Program-made: the position numbers and the translations under genes
The notes under the pieces: model-generated
Told to the model about the DNA's origin: nothing
Database searches by the model: none
The model's input: only the letters and a program-made list of their open reading frames with translations
Source: Parasphingorhabdus litoris DSM 22379
GTDB taxonomy: Bacteria; Pseudomonadota; Alphaproteobacteria; Sphingomonadales; Sphingomonadaceae
Length of the DNA: 64,000 nucleotides
Assembly (NCBI RefSeq): GCF_020906275.1
Contig: NZ_CP086727.1
Coordinates: forward strand, 3,086,001-3,150,000
Direction: 5' to 3'
In this document: positions 52,176-60,235 of the stretch, piece by piece
Layout: each line of letters opens with the position of its first letter
Position numbering within the stretch: position 1 is the first letter of the stretch

Positions 52176-53216
52176 TCAGGCGGCAAGCGCAATATGCGCC
52201 GCCAGATCGCGACTCGGTGATCGGCCATGCCAAGAGGTGTAAGCCCTCGTAAATGCGCTGAGTTCACTATAGCCCAATTTTGTGGCAATTTCGGATAGGG
52301 ACCGTGTCCCCTCAAGAAAATAGAGCTGGCACGCATCCCTGCGGACCCGTTCCAGGATCTGGCGAAATGACGCCCCCTCCGCGACTAGTTTACGGCGCAT
52401 GGTGCGTTCGGCCATACCGAAAGTCTCTGCTGCCGCGTCCAAACTGAGTCCAGACTTGTCCAGAAGGTAGAACAGATATTCGTAGCTCAGATTTGCCAAA
52501 GGGATCGCTTGTTTGTCCTCGGCATGAAACACACACATGTGCTCTTGCAAAGCTCGTGCAACCATTTTGTTTCGAAGAGGATTGGACGTCAACACCACAT
52601 CACGATGAAATTCCAAATACGTCTGGCATTGATTGAAATAACAAGGCACTTTTAACGGATGATTTTCTGACCGAGCAAATTCGTCACAGTTTTTCGGTTC
52701 ACGACACTGAAAATAGGCAGCCTTAATCGGTATCAGGCTCCCATTGGTCGTCTGATTGCCAATGTGAAACAACATCGAAAAGACAAGAAGGACGAGATCT
52801 TTCGCCTTCTCGGAGGTAGGGTCACACAATAGACGGCATGTTGAGCCAGTACGCTCCCATCGCAACATGGGTCTGTTGGCACCGAAATCGATCGCATCAG
52901 CAGCAGCCCGGAATACATCTTCAACGGTATCGCCAAACATCGCGGCATATCCGACATCTGAAAAGCCCACAGGTATCATTCCGAAGCCAATATCTTGATA
53001 TAAATTGCCGCGTCCAAGTTCGTGGACTGTGGCTTGGTATAAACTTGTCACCGATCGACTGTCGAAGCGAGCTTCTGGATCCCGTAATTTTGAATCTGTA
53101 ATATCGAGGGCAGATAACAATACAGGCTTTCTTGCGCCGAGATCTTGGCAGCTACGAAAAACCTGAAATAAAAATTGTGACGAAACGCTGATATCGTCTA
53201 AGTTATTCTGCCCCAT
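52176..53216 (-). CDS. AraC family regulator with AraC_N-type ligand domain (OruR/ArgR-like)
   Basis: A 346-residue regulator from the ATG at 53216; a longer reading to 53294 is possible. The first about 230 residues are the ligand-binding domain of the OruR/ArgR class (VTSLYQATVHELGRGNLYQDIGFGMIPVGFSDVGYAAMFG). The C-terminal HTH_18 domain has two HTH units (LSLDAAAETFGMAERTMRRKL and RSLSEIATKLGYSELSAFTRAYTSWHGRSP). Its target is unknown; no catabolic genes are adjacent. The gene sits directly beside tRNA-Val and between tRNA and fabH, where many relatives carry ihfA instead. Confidence 0.9.
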   Translation of the reverse strand: MGQNNLDDISVSSQFLFQVFRSCQDLGARKPVLLSALDITDSKLRDPEARFDSRSVTSLYQATVHELGRGNLYQDIGFGMIPVGFSDVGYAAMFGDTVEDVFRAAADAIDFGANRPMLRWERTGSTCRLLCDPTSEKAKDLVLLVFSMLFHIGNQTTNGSLIPIKAAYFQCREPKNCDEFARSENHPLKVPCYFNQCQTYLEFHRDVVLTSNPLRNKMVARALQEHMCVFHAEDKQAIPLANLSYEYLFYLLDKSGLSLDAAAETFGMAERTMRRKLVAEGASFRQILERVRRDACQLYFLEGTRSLSEIATKLGYSELSAFTRAYTSWHGRSPSRDLAAHIALAA

Positions 53217-53336
53217 AGCAATAGCTAGGAACAGAATAGTCGGAAGCTCAACGCTCTTTCGACCAAGACGCCAAATAGGCGACGAGCATGTCATTTAGCT
53301 TAATTTGGAAGGGATCACAGTCCCAATGAGCAAATA

Positions 53337-54308
53337 TCAGTAGCGAATTACACTAGCACCCCAGGTAAAACCGCCTCCCATCGCTTCCAAAACCAAAAGA
53401 TCGCCTTCTTGTACACGGCCATCTCGCACAGCGACATCAAGAGCCAAAGGTACAGAGGCTGCGGAGGTATTGGCATGTTGATCTACCGTTTTAATAACTT
53501 TTTCTGGCGCCAGTTTGAGTTTTTTAGCCGTTGCATCCAATATGCGAGCATTGGCTTGATGCGGTACCACCCAGTCAATATTTTCGATATTTTCTCCGGC
53601 GGCATCCAAAGCCTCTTGCAGCACAGAGGATAAATTTACGACGGCATGTCGAAAAACCTCCCGCCCTTTCATTCGCAGCTTGCCGACCGTTCCTGTGGTT
53701 CCGGCACCGCCATCTACATAGAGCAATTGATTATGCTCTCCATCAGCATGCAAACGGGTAGACAAGACGCCCTGGTCTGTTTCTTCGCCTGAAAGGACGA
53801 TTGCGCCCGCCCCGTCGCCGAACAGGACACATGTCGCGCGATCCTCCCAATCGAGGATACGGCTGAATGTTTCCGCACCGATCACTATCGCATTTTGGGC
53901 ACTTCCGGCGCGAATCATACTTTCCGCAACCGAAAGGGCATAGAGAAAACCGGAGCAAACCGCTGCTACATCAAAAGCAACGCAGCCGTTGCAACCCAAT
54001 TGGTCCTGCACAATCGTCGCGGTGGCCGGAAAGGTTTGATCTGGCGTTGCCGTTGCCAAGACGATCAGATCGATATCCTGCGGCGCCAAACCCGATTCTG
54101 CGAGCGCTTTGCGCGCTGCTTCCGTAGCTAAGGTCGACGTTGTTTCATCATCCTCAGCGATATGTCGGAACTTTATGCCTGTACGCTCAACAATCCATTC
54201 ATCAGTCGTATCAACTTTCTGAGCAAGCTCGATATTGGAAACTCTTGTCCGCGGAAGGGAAGAGCCGGTCCCTTTAATGACCGCACGGCGGGCGGTCGTG
54301 ATAGTCAT
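53337..54308 (-). CDS. fabH: Beta-ketoacyl-ACP synthase III
   Basis: Starts fatty-acid synthesis by condensing acetyl-CoA with malonyl-ACP. The 323-residue thiolase-fold enzyme has the full triad C118 (AAVCSG), H250 (VVPHQAN) and N280 (QHANTSAAS), plus the CoA-site Trp/Arg region ([12 protein letters not shown]). The C-terminal [13 protein letters not shown] is typical. The ATG overlaps the plsX stop by 4 bases, so rpmF-plsX-fabH reads as one operon. Confidence 0.96.
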   Translation of the reverse strand: MTITTARRAVIKGTGSSLPRTRVSNIELAQKVDTTDEWIVERTGIKFRHIAEDDETTSTLATEAARKALAESGLAPQDIDLIVLATATPDQTFPATATIVQDQLGCNGCVAFDVAAVCSGFLYALSVAESMIRAGSAQNAIVIGAETFSRILDWEDRATCVLFGDGAGAIVLSGEETDQGVLSTRLHADGEHNQLLYVDGGAGTTGTVGKLRMKGREVFRHAVVNLSSVLQEALDAAGENIENIDWVVPHQANARILDATAKKLKLAPEKVIKTVDQHANTSAASVPLALDVAVRDGRVQEGDLLVLEAMGGGFTWGASVIRY

Positions 54309-55354
54309 TTCGCAGCTGCTTCCAGAGGCGTAACGCTGCTGATCTTGTCCAAATCCTCGCTAATGCGTTCCAAAATGCTATCCTCTACCAACCGGGCTGC
54401 GACTTCCACCGCATTGGCTACGCCTTTTTCGTCCGCACTGCCATGGCTTTTTACAACCACGCCATTCAAACCCAAAAATACAGCGCCATTATGGTTGTTG
54501 GGGTCCAAATGCTCTCTAAGCAATTCGGTTGCTGGTCTGGAAATCAAAAAGCCTATTTTGGACCGTAAAGAGCTTAAAAAACTGCGCTTCAACAGGTCGG
54601 TAACAAATCGAGCCGTCCCTTCTAGGGCTTTCAGAGCGATATTGCCTGAAAAACCGTCCGTGACAATGACATCGACTTCACCGGTTGAAATCTTGTCCGC
54701 TTCGGTAAACCCCTGAAAATCCATTGCCAGACCGTCAGAATTTTTCAGGGCGTCAGCTGCGACCTGCAGTGCGCCCGTGCCCTTGCTGTCCTCAGTTCCG
54801 ATATTGAGCAATTTGACGGTAGGTTTTTCAAAACCGTGCATGATCCGGCTATAGGCGGCCCCCATCACTGAAAATTGCACCAAATTGCGGCTGTTACACT
54901 CCGCATTGGCACCAAGATCCAGCATCACCACGTCGCTGTCTTTCATTGTCGGCAATAAAGCTGCCAACGCTGGGCGATCAATGCCTGCCATCGTGCGCAA
55001 TGCCAGTTTTGAGATAGCCATCAGCGCACCGGTATTACCAGCGCTCACAGCAGCACTCACTTCGCCAGATTTCACGGCACCGACCGCCATGCCCATGGAT
55101 GTTTTCTTGGAACCGCGCAGCGCCTGGCTCGGCTTGGCATCGCCAGAGACAATGTCCTCCGCATGTAATATTTCGGAAGCAGCACTTAGATTTGGATGAC
55201 TTTTGAGCGCTTCCTTAATCTCGGTTTCATTACCCACAAACAGGAATTGAAAACCTTCGTGTCGATGTCGAGCGAGAGCAGCACCTGCGACCATTACGCG
55301 CGCGCCGATATCGCCGCCCATCGCGTCAATTGCGATTCGCGGCCTCATCCCCAC
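54305..55354 (-). CDS. plsX: Phosphate acyltransferase PlsX
   Basis: Converts acyl-ACP to acyl-phosphate, the acyl donor for PlsY in phospholipid synthesis. The 349-residue protein shows [20 protein letters not shown] at the N-terminus, [12 protein letters not shown], the ALAALLPTM segment and [18 protein letters not shown], all hallmark PlsX motifs. It belongs to the rpmF-plsX-fabH operon: rpmF ends 62 bases upstream and fabH overlaps by 4 bases. Confidence 0.96.
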   Translation of the reverse strand: MGMRPRIAIDAMGGDIGARVMVAGAALARHRHEGFQFLFVGNETEIKEALKSHPNLSAASEILHAEDIVSGDAKPSQALRGSKKTSMGMAVGAVKSGEVSAAVSAGNTGALMAISKLALRTMAGIDRPALAALLPTMKDSDVVMLDLGANAECNSRNLVQFSVMGAAYSRIMHGFEKPTVKLLNIGTEDSKGTGALQVAADALKNSDGLAMDFQGFTEADKISTGEVDVIVTDGFSGNIALKALEGTARFVTDLLKRSFLSSLRSKIGFLISRPATELLREHLDPNNHNGAVFLGLNGVVVKSHGSADEKGVANAVEVAARLVEDSILERISEDLDKISSVTPLEAAAK

Positions 55355-55416
55355 CGGTTATTCCCCTTGATTAGCTGTGTGATAGTCGTGAAGTTAGTCG
55401 ATTAAGGTCAAAAAGA

Positions 55417-55596
55417 CTATAGGTCCACAGCCATGACTTCACGGCCATTATAATGGCCACAAGAACCACACATATGGTGTGGGCGCTTCAGTTCGCCGCA
55501 ATTGGGGCATTCCTGATAGGCTTCTACTTTCAAAGCATCATGGGAACGGCGCATACCGCGCTTGGACGGCGTAGTTTTTCGTTTAGGGACAGCCAT
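55417..55596 (-). CDS. rpmF: 50S ribosomal protein L32
   Basis: A 59-residue zinc-ribbon ribosomal protein read directly from the sequence (below a 60-residue cut-off). It starts [20 protein letters not shown], followed by two C-x-x-C pairs (CPNC and CGSC) that bind zinc, and ends EVMAVDL. Start and stop are unambiguous. It is the first gene of the usual rpmF-plsX-fabH operon. Confidence 0.97.
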   Translation of the reverse strand: MAVPKRKTTPSKRGMRRSHDALKVEAYQECPNCGELKRPHHMCGSCGHYNGREVMAVDL

Positions 55597-55812
55597 TGCT
55601 CAGCCTGTTCGTTAAATTTCAAATTTCATATAATTATGCAGTAAGCCAAATGCGCTTCTTGAGCAAGTCAGCCCCTACAGTATGTAGAGAATCACTGGGC
55701 TCTCACGATCAGCATATTGCACGCGAAGGGGCGCGTATAACGATTTTCCTGTGCGTTGCAAGCATTGTGCATCTATAGCAGCAGGATATTTATTATAACT
55801 GCAGGGGGAATC

Positions 55813-56244
55813 ATGATTTTACCGATTACACTTACCATTGCCGGAGCTGCTGCCTTGGTCAATATCTGGCTGATGATTCGTGTCGGACAGGTCCGCACAT
55901 CGGAAAAAGTGAGCGTTGGCGACGGAGGCAATGAAAAAGTGATCCGCCGTATGCGCGCACATGCCAATTTCGGTGAAAGCCTGCCTGTCGTGTTAATTCT
56001 TATCGCTGCGATCGAACTTGCAACTGGTTCATCAACGTGGCTCTGGATCGTTGCAGGCATCTATATGCTAGGACGCGTAGCGCATGGCGTCGGAATGGAT
56101 GGTGGCAAGCTTGGCAAGGGCCGTATGATCGGAACGATACTGACCCTACTCATCATGCTTGGTCTTGGTATCTATGCCATTTCAATACCTTATTTCAGCG
56201 TTCAGGATGCAAGCACCACTCCGGCAATGGTCCAAGCAGAATAA
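55813..56244 (+). CDS. MAPEG family membrane protein
   Basis: A 143-residue four-helix membrane protein of the MAPEG family (membrane-associated eicosanoid/glutathione metabolism). Key parts are IRVGQVRTSEKVSVGDGGNEKVIRRMRAHANFGESLPVVLIL, with the Arg and Asn of the glutathione-binding region, and a GRVAHGVGMDG loop. The ATG at 55813 is preferred because AGGGGG lies 5 bases upstream; an earlier reading to 55756 would add 19 residues. Bacterial members may conjugate or reduce lipid peroxides with glutathione, but the substrate is unknown. Confidence 0.88.
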   Translation: MILPITLTIAGAAALVNIWLMIRVGQVRTSEKVSVGDGGNEKVIRRMRAHANFGESLPVVLILIAAIELATGSSTWLWIVAGIYMLGRVAHGVGMDGGKLGKGRMIGTILTLLIMLGLGIYAISIPYFSVQDASTTPAMVQAE

Positions 56245-56312
56245 GGTAGTAACAGGTTACTGACGGTCAATTTAATTTGCTGTCAGGGCTTCTCGGCCCC
56301 TTGCCTCCAACA

Positions 56313-56387
56313 GCAAAGCCACGCAACCAGATCGGCTGTGTGGCTTTGCAAAGGCCTTGCACCCAAACGCTAAACCGGATGGTTTAG
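56313..56387. terminator. Two hairpins between converging genes
   Basis: GCAAAGCCAC/GTGGCTTTGC (56313-56349) and CTAAACC-GGAT-GGTTTAG (56370-56387, touching the stop of the Glu/Gly-tract gene). They lie between the converging MAPEG and lipoprotein genes. Neither has a clean T run, so the terminator role is inference. Confidence 0.45.
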
Positions 56388-57175
56388 GAGCTGGGCAATG
56401 CAAGTTTTACTTTGGACGCCTGGGCTGAGATTTGTCCGACGGGGCTTGGATCATCCGGCGGTATTGGCGCATCCGGCCACATTTCAATTAAGGCATTGAT
56501 TTCGGACTTAATTTTCTCTGCATCACTAGGATCAAGCGAATCGGCGCGCGCCAATGCCACTTTCGCGAAACCAAACGCGTCCTGATATTCACCAGGATCA
56601 GAGACTTTGCCATCCGTGATCGCCACAGTATATTCTTCAACAACCGTATCCATCAGATAATTGATAATATCCGCTGTATCTCCTCCAGCTTTTTTGGTGA
56701 CTTCAGCGATATTTTCTTCCGCTGCTTTTAGCTGACCTTCAATTTCCGATGCCGGCTTGCCCTCTTCTAGAGCGGTAGAAACCGTTTCAAACAAAGATGC
56801 GTCAAATCCAAGATCTTCCAGCCCCTTACGTTCCGCCTCATGGGTTTCCGAGACGGGATGCAATAAATGCGGCGCCGCCATTTCTAGTTCGCCCGCGCGA
56901 TAGAGTGCTAAGCCCGCCTCAACATGACCTGCCATGAAAGCCAGACGCTTTGGCAAGGGGAGTTGAGCCATTCCGCTTTCGCCGCCCTCTCCTTCTCCGC
57001 CTTCACCTTCGCCACCTTCGCCTTCACCGCCCTCTCCAGCGCCCATTTTACCCGTCGCCGTGGCTTCGGCCCCGTCTCCGCCAGCCTCTTCTGCGGGTGA
57101 ACAGGCTACAATACTGGTTCCGACAAATGCTGTTGCAAGGCCCAATCCGGCCCATTTCTTTATGGAGGTTTTCAT
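56384..57175 (-). CDS. Lipoprotein with Glu/Gly tract, likely iron-linked, unknown family
   Basis: A 263-residue lipoprotein with Cys25 in the lipobox IVAC. Residues about 44-67 are an acidic (EGG)n-type tract with GEGGEGEGGEGEGGE repeats. A helical domain follows (MAGHVEAGLALYRAGELEMAAPHLLHPVSETHEAE), and the end carries MDTVVEEYTVAITDGKVSDPGEYQDAFGF. This last part resembles the soluble helical domain attached to some FTR1-type iron permeases, from memory. A Fur-like box lies in the divergent gap shared with the PiuC gene, supporting an iron role. The function remains inference. Confidence 0.7.
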   Translation of the reverse strand: MKTSIKKWAGLGLATAFVGTSIVACSPAEEAGGDGAEATATGKMGAGEGGEGEGGEGEGGEGEGGESGMAQLPLPKRLAFMAGHVEAGLALYRAGELEMAAPHLLHPVSETHEAERKGLEDLGFDASLFETVSTALEEGKPASEIEGQLKAAEENIAEVTKKAGGDTADIINYLMDTVVEEYTVAITDGKVSDPGEYQDAFGFAKVALARADSLDPSDAEKIKSEINALIEMWPDAPIPPDDPSPVGQISAQASKVKLALPSS

Positions 57176-57229
57176 GTCATAACCCTTTGCTGATGAGAAA
57201 GTTTTTATAACTACGCTATTATCCGCAAA

Positions 57230-57244
57230 TGAAAATCAATATCA
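57230..57244. promoter_or_regulatory. Fur-like box in the divergent promoter region
   Basis: TGAAAATCAATATCA matches the 7-1-7 consensus TGATAATcATTATCA at 13 of 15 positions. It lies between the divergent lipoprotein (start 57175) and PiuC-type gene (start 57254), 10 bases before the latter, so Fur binding should block both. Confidence 0.7.
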
Positions 57245-57253
57245 ATTAAAAAT

Positions 57254-57931
57254 ATGATTCTCACTATATCTGACATTGTCGATAAAGAGCTGCAACCGCG
57301 CATCTCCTCTTTGCTGGAAAAGCAGTCCTGGCGTGATGGGAAAGTAACCGCAGGCGTTGTGGCTAAAAAGGTTAAACGCAACCAGCAAGCAGACATGAGC
57401 AGCGCTGCAGGCCGAAAGATAGCCAAAGAACTAATGGTAGCGATTTCTGCCAATTCCGTGCTGCAAGCCGCTAGTCGGCCGCGAAAGATTTCTAATCTGA
57501 TGATCAGTCGAACTGGCGAAGCCAATTATTATGGACCGCATGTCGACAATGCGATCATGAAAATAGGCGATGATCGTTTGCGCACCGATTTGTCATTCAC
57601 CCTCTTTCTTTCTCCCGCAGATGCTTATGAAGGCGGCGAGCTCATAATTCATGCAGCCGGAGCCACGCAATCACTGAAAGGGGATCAGGGTGATCTGATC
57701 CTCTATCCTACATCCAACATCCATGAAGTTTCACCCGTCACCGCCGGTGAACGCATTGTCTGCGTCGGATGGATAGAAAGCCTCGTCGCCGATGCCAGTC
57801 AGCGGGAATTGCTCTTTGATTTGGAAAATCTGCGTGTCTCACTGCGTACCACCATGTCCACACAATCAGCGGAAATGATTACGCTGGACAAGGTTATCGC
57901 TAACCTGGTCCGCCAGTGGGCAGTTACATAA
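57254..57931 (+). CDS. PiuC-type Fe(II)/2-oxoglutarate-dependent PKHD hydroxylase
   Basis: A 225-residue Fe2+- and 2-oxoglutarate-dependent oxygenase. The iron ligands are H96-x-D98 (YGPHVDNA) and H157 (SNIHEVSPV), with R167 for 2-oxoglutarate (GERIVC). The domain matches the PKHD-type hydroxylases linked to TonB siderophore receptors and iron-limited growth in Pseudomonas and relatives (PiuC). Its start is 10 bases after a Fur-like box, and the converging iron ABC transporter genes lie next door, which together point to iron-starvation induction. Substrate is unknown. Confidence 0.9.
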   Translation: MILTISDIVDKELQPRISSLLEKQSWRDGKVTAGVVAKKVKRNQQADMSSAAGRKIAKELMVAISANSVLQAASRPRKISNLMISRTGEANYYGPHVDNAIMKIGDDRLRTDLSFTLFLSPADAYEGGELIIHAAGATQSLKGDQGDLILYPTSNIHEVSPVTAGERIVCVGWIESLVADASQRELLFDLENLRVSLRTTMSTQSAEMITLDKVIANLVRQWAVT

Positions 57932-57987
57932 TTATCGGGTCGGTATTTCGAAAACTATTCGAAAGCCCGATGCAGTGAGAATTACAA

Positions 57988-59031
57988 TTACTGCCAGCCG
58001 ACGCGATCAAAAACCTTCACCGCCTCGGTCTGGTTGCTGCCTAGTTCCGATGCGTTAATTTCATCTTCTTTAAACTCACCCAACGCCTCGACGACCGATG
58101 CGCTTTTCACACTCGCGACAGCAGGATATTCGTTATTGCCATTTGCGAAATATCGCTGTGCCGACTCCTCGGTCAAATATTCCAGGAAACGAATAGCATT
58201 TTCTTTGTTGGGAGCATGTTTGAGCAGCCCAGCGCCACTTATATTAACATGCGTGCCTCGGCCTTCCTGATCCGGAAATATGATACCAACGGCCTCATAT
58301 TCGGCCTTAGCCTCATCATCACCGGCCATACGCGCCAGATAATAGCTGTTAACCACAGCAATATCGCACTCTCCAGCTGCTACAGAAGAAATTTGGCTTG
58401 TATCATTACCCTGCGGTGCCCGCGCGAAATTAGCGACCACTCCCTTGGCCCACTGCTCGGCGGCTTCAGCACCATCATGCGCGATCAATGCCGAAAGCAG
58501 CGAGATATTATAGATATTCGATGAGGAACGGATACAGATTTTGCCTTTGTGCACGGAATTGGCAAGATCGGCATAGCTGTTCAAATTGTCCGGGCGGCCT
58601 TTCTCATTATTATAGATTATAACCCGCGCACGCTTTGAAAGGCCGAACCAAAGACCTTCTGGATGACGCAGATAATCCGGCAAACGCTCGGTCAGAACCT
58701 CTGATTCAACTGGCACCAACAGACCCTCTTCTTCAGCACGCCAGAGACGACCGGCGTCTACCGTAATGAGCAAGTCACCAGGGCTAAACTCGCCTTCGCT
58801 TTTAATGCGTTCAATCAACGCATCCGCGCCTGCTTCAATGCGATTGACTTTGATCCCCGTCTTAGCCGTGAAGTCGTCATAAAGTGCTAAGTCGGTATCA
58901 TAGTGACGGGAGGAATAGATATTTACTTCACCCGTGATTGGTACGTCCGCTTTGCCCCCATCCTCCGCACCAGGCGCACAGGCAGAGAGCGCAAATATCG
59001 TAAGCGCGGCAACAAGGCTTTTCAGTTTCAT
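57988..59031 (-). CDS. Ferric iron ABC transporter, substrate-binding lipoprotein (FbpA/FutA type)
   Basis: A 347-residue iron-binding protein anchored as a lipoprotein, with Cys18 in the lipobox LSAC. The mature part starts GEVNIYSSRHYDTD, whose Tyr and His are typical of FutA/FbpA iron sites. The later NSYYLARM carries the paired tyrosines that hold Fe3+. LSKRARVIIYNNE and SGAGLLKHAPNKENAIRFLEYL fit the family. The gene has its own Fur-like box upstream (59065-59079), so it can be induced apart from the ATPase gene 79 bases upstream. It delivers iron to the transporter at 59110-61861. Confidence 0.94.
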   Translation of the reverse strand: MKLKSLVAALTIFALSACAPGAEDGGKADVPITGEVNIYSSRHYDTDLALYDDFTAKTGIKVNRIEAGADALIERIKSEGEFSPGDLLITVDAGRLWRAEEEGLLVPVESEVLTERLPDYLRHPEGLWFGLSKRARVIIYNNEKGRPDNLNSYADLANSVHKGKICIRSSSNIYNISLLSALIAHDGAEAAEQWAKGVVANFARAPQGNDTSQISSVAAGECDIAVVNSYYLARMAGDDEAKAEYEAVGIIFPDQEGRGTHVNISGAGLLKHAPNKENAIRFLEYLTEESAQRYFANGNNEYPAVASVKSASVVEALGEFKEDEINASELGSNQTEAVKVFDRVGWQ

Positions 59032-59064
59032 TATATCGACCTTTCGGGAAAGAAAATCACTTAT

Positions 59065-59079
59065 TGCGAATCGTTATCA
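59065..59079. promoter_or_regulatory. Fur-like box upstream of the ferric binding protein gene
   Basis: On the minus strand TGATAACGATTCGCA matches the 7-1-7 Fur consensus at 11 of 15 positions. It lies 34 bases ahead of the substrate-binding protein start, between it and the upstream ATPase gene. Confidence 0.6.
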
Positions 59080-59109
59080 TTATATTGGTGACTTGCGCAA
59101 GCACGGATT

Positions 59110-60162
59110 TCAGGACGTGGACGAGAAAGCCAAAAGCTGTCCCGATTTGACCGTAACGTCGACACGATCGCCACGGTTTGGCACTGAAGAGATAGGAATT
59201 TCAGCTTCAAGCCGATCTCCGGCATCATTCACCAAGACCAGTTTACGACCATGCGTTGTCCGACGTACATCCAATACGGTACATCTATTACCGTCCGAGT
59301 TAATCTCCAGCGCCGTCGGCTGCACCAATAATTCCAACTGTGCGTGCGCGGAACCCGCATCATTTTTCAAACAAGAGACAGGCCAGAGCCCGAAAGCAGT
59401 TTTGATATCATCGCCTTTGCGTGTCCCAGAAACAATCTGACCACCGCCAACCAAAGATCCGATCGCCGCTGTGGCCGGTGCGTCGTAAAATTCATCAGGC
59501 GAGCCATATTGCACGATGCGGCCATTTTCCATAACTGCAATCCGGTCCCCCATTTCCATCGCCTCGTGCGGATCATGGGTTACGAGAATAGCCGTCGCAG
59601 CGCGTTGGCGGAGCAAGGACAAACTGTCCCGGCGTAACTCTTTTCTCAAAACCACATCGATATTGGCAAAAGGTTCGTCCATTAAAAGGATATCCGGTTC
59701 GGGTGCCATCGCGCGAGCCAAGGCCACGCGCTGTCTCTGTCCGCCCGATAACATATGGGGATAGCGGTCTTCAAAACCGCCCAAGCCGACCTGTTCCAAC
59801 CATCCTGCAATTGCTTTGGCATGAACTCCGGTGTCACCAAGGCCAAAGCCGACATTTTGAGCAATCGTCAGATGCGGGAACAAAGCGCCTTCCTGAAAAA
59901 CCAATCCGATGGGTCGCTGCTCCGGTGGCGGATTTTTCCCGGCTTTGGCCAACGGCACACCGTCAATCCGAATTTCCCCTTGTTGGACATCCTGCATTCC
60001 TGCCGCTAGATGGAGCAGCGTGGTTTTCCCACATCCTGACGAACCCAAAAGACAGATGATTTCTCCGCTGGATATTGCAAGGCTGATATCAGAAAGTGCC
60101 TGCACCGCACCGTACCGATGACCAATATTTTGAAATTCCAGCTCCAACCCGTTTCCCATCAT
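59110..60162 (-). CDS. Ferric iron ABC transporter, ATP-binding protein (FbpC type)
   Basis: A 350-residue ATPase that drives ferric uptake. It has Walker A (GSSGCGKTTLL), Q loop (GLVFQEGALFPHLT), the signature LSGGQRQRVALARAM, Walker B (DILLMDEPFANID) and the H loop (VTHDPHEAMEMG). The C-terminal about 120 residues are a TOBE-like regulatory domain. The start is MM, so 60159 is also possible. It is divergent from the permease gene with a 73-base gap that holds a perfect palindrome TTGCAATGCAA. Confidence 0.95.
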   Translation of the reverse strand: MMGNGLELEFQNIGHRYGAVQALSDISLAISSGEIICLLGSSGCGKTTLLHLAAGMQDVQQGEIRIDGVPLAKAGKNPPPEQRPIGLVFQEGALFPHLTIAQNVGFGLGDTGVHAKAIAGWLEQVGLGGFEDRYPHMLSGGQRQRVALARAMAPEPDILLMDEPFANIDVVLRKELRRDSLSLLRQRAATAILVTHDPHEAMEMGDRIAVMENGRIVQYGSPDEFYDAPATAAIGSLVGGGQIVSGTRKGDDIKTAFGLWPVSCLKNDAGSAHAQLELLVQPTALEINSDGNRCTVLDVRRTTHGRKLVLVNDAGDRLEAEIPISSVPNRGDRVDVTVKSGQLLAFSSTS

Positions 60163-60196
60163 GTCGCTTGATGGAGCGCCTTAATATGATAGTCCG

Positions 60197-60207
60197 TTGC
60201 AATGCAA
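60197..60207. promoter_or_regulatory. Palindrome between the divergent ATPase and permease genes
   Basis: TTGCA-A-TGCAA is a perfect 11-base palindrome roughly midway between the two starts, in a gap otherwise rich in A/T. It could be an operator for the divergent pair, but it matches no consensus I can name. Confidence 0.35.
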
Positions 60208-60235
60208 TATTTGGTTTTTATCGGGCCGGTGAAGA

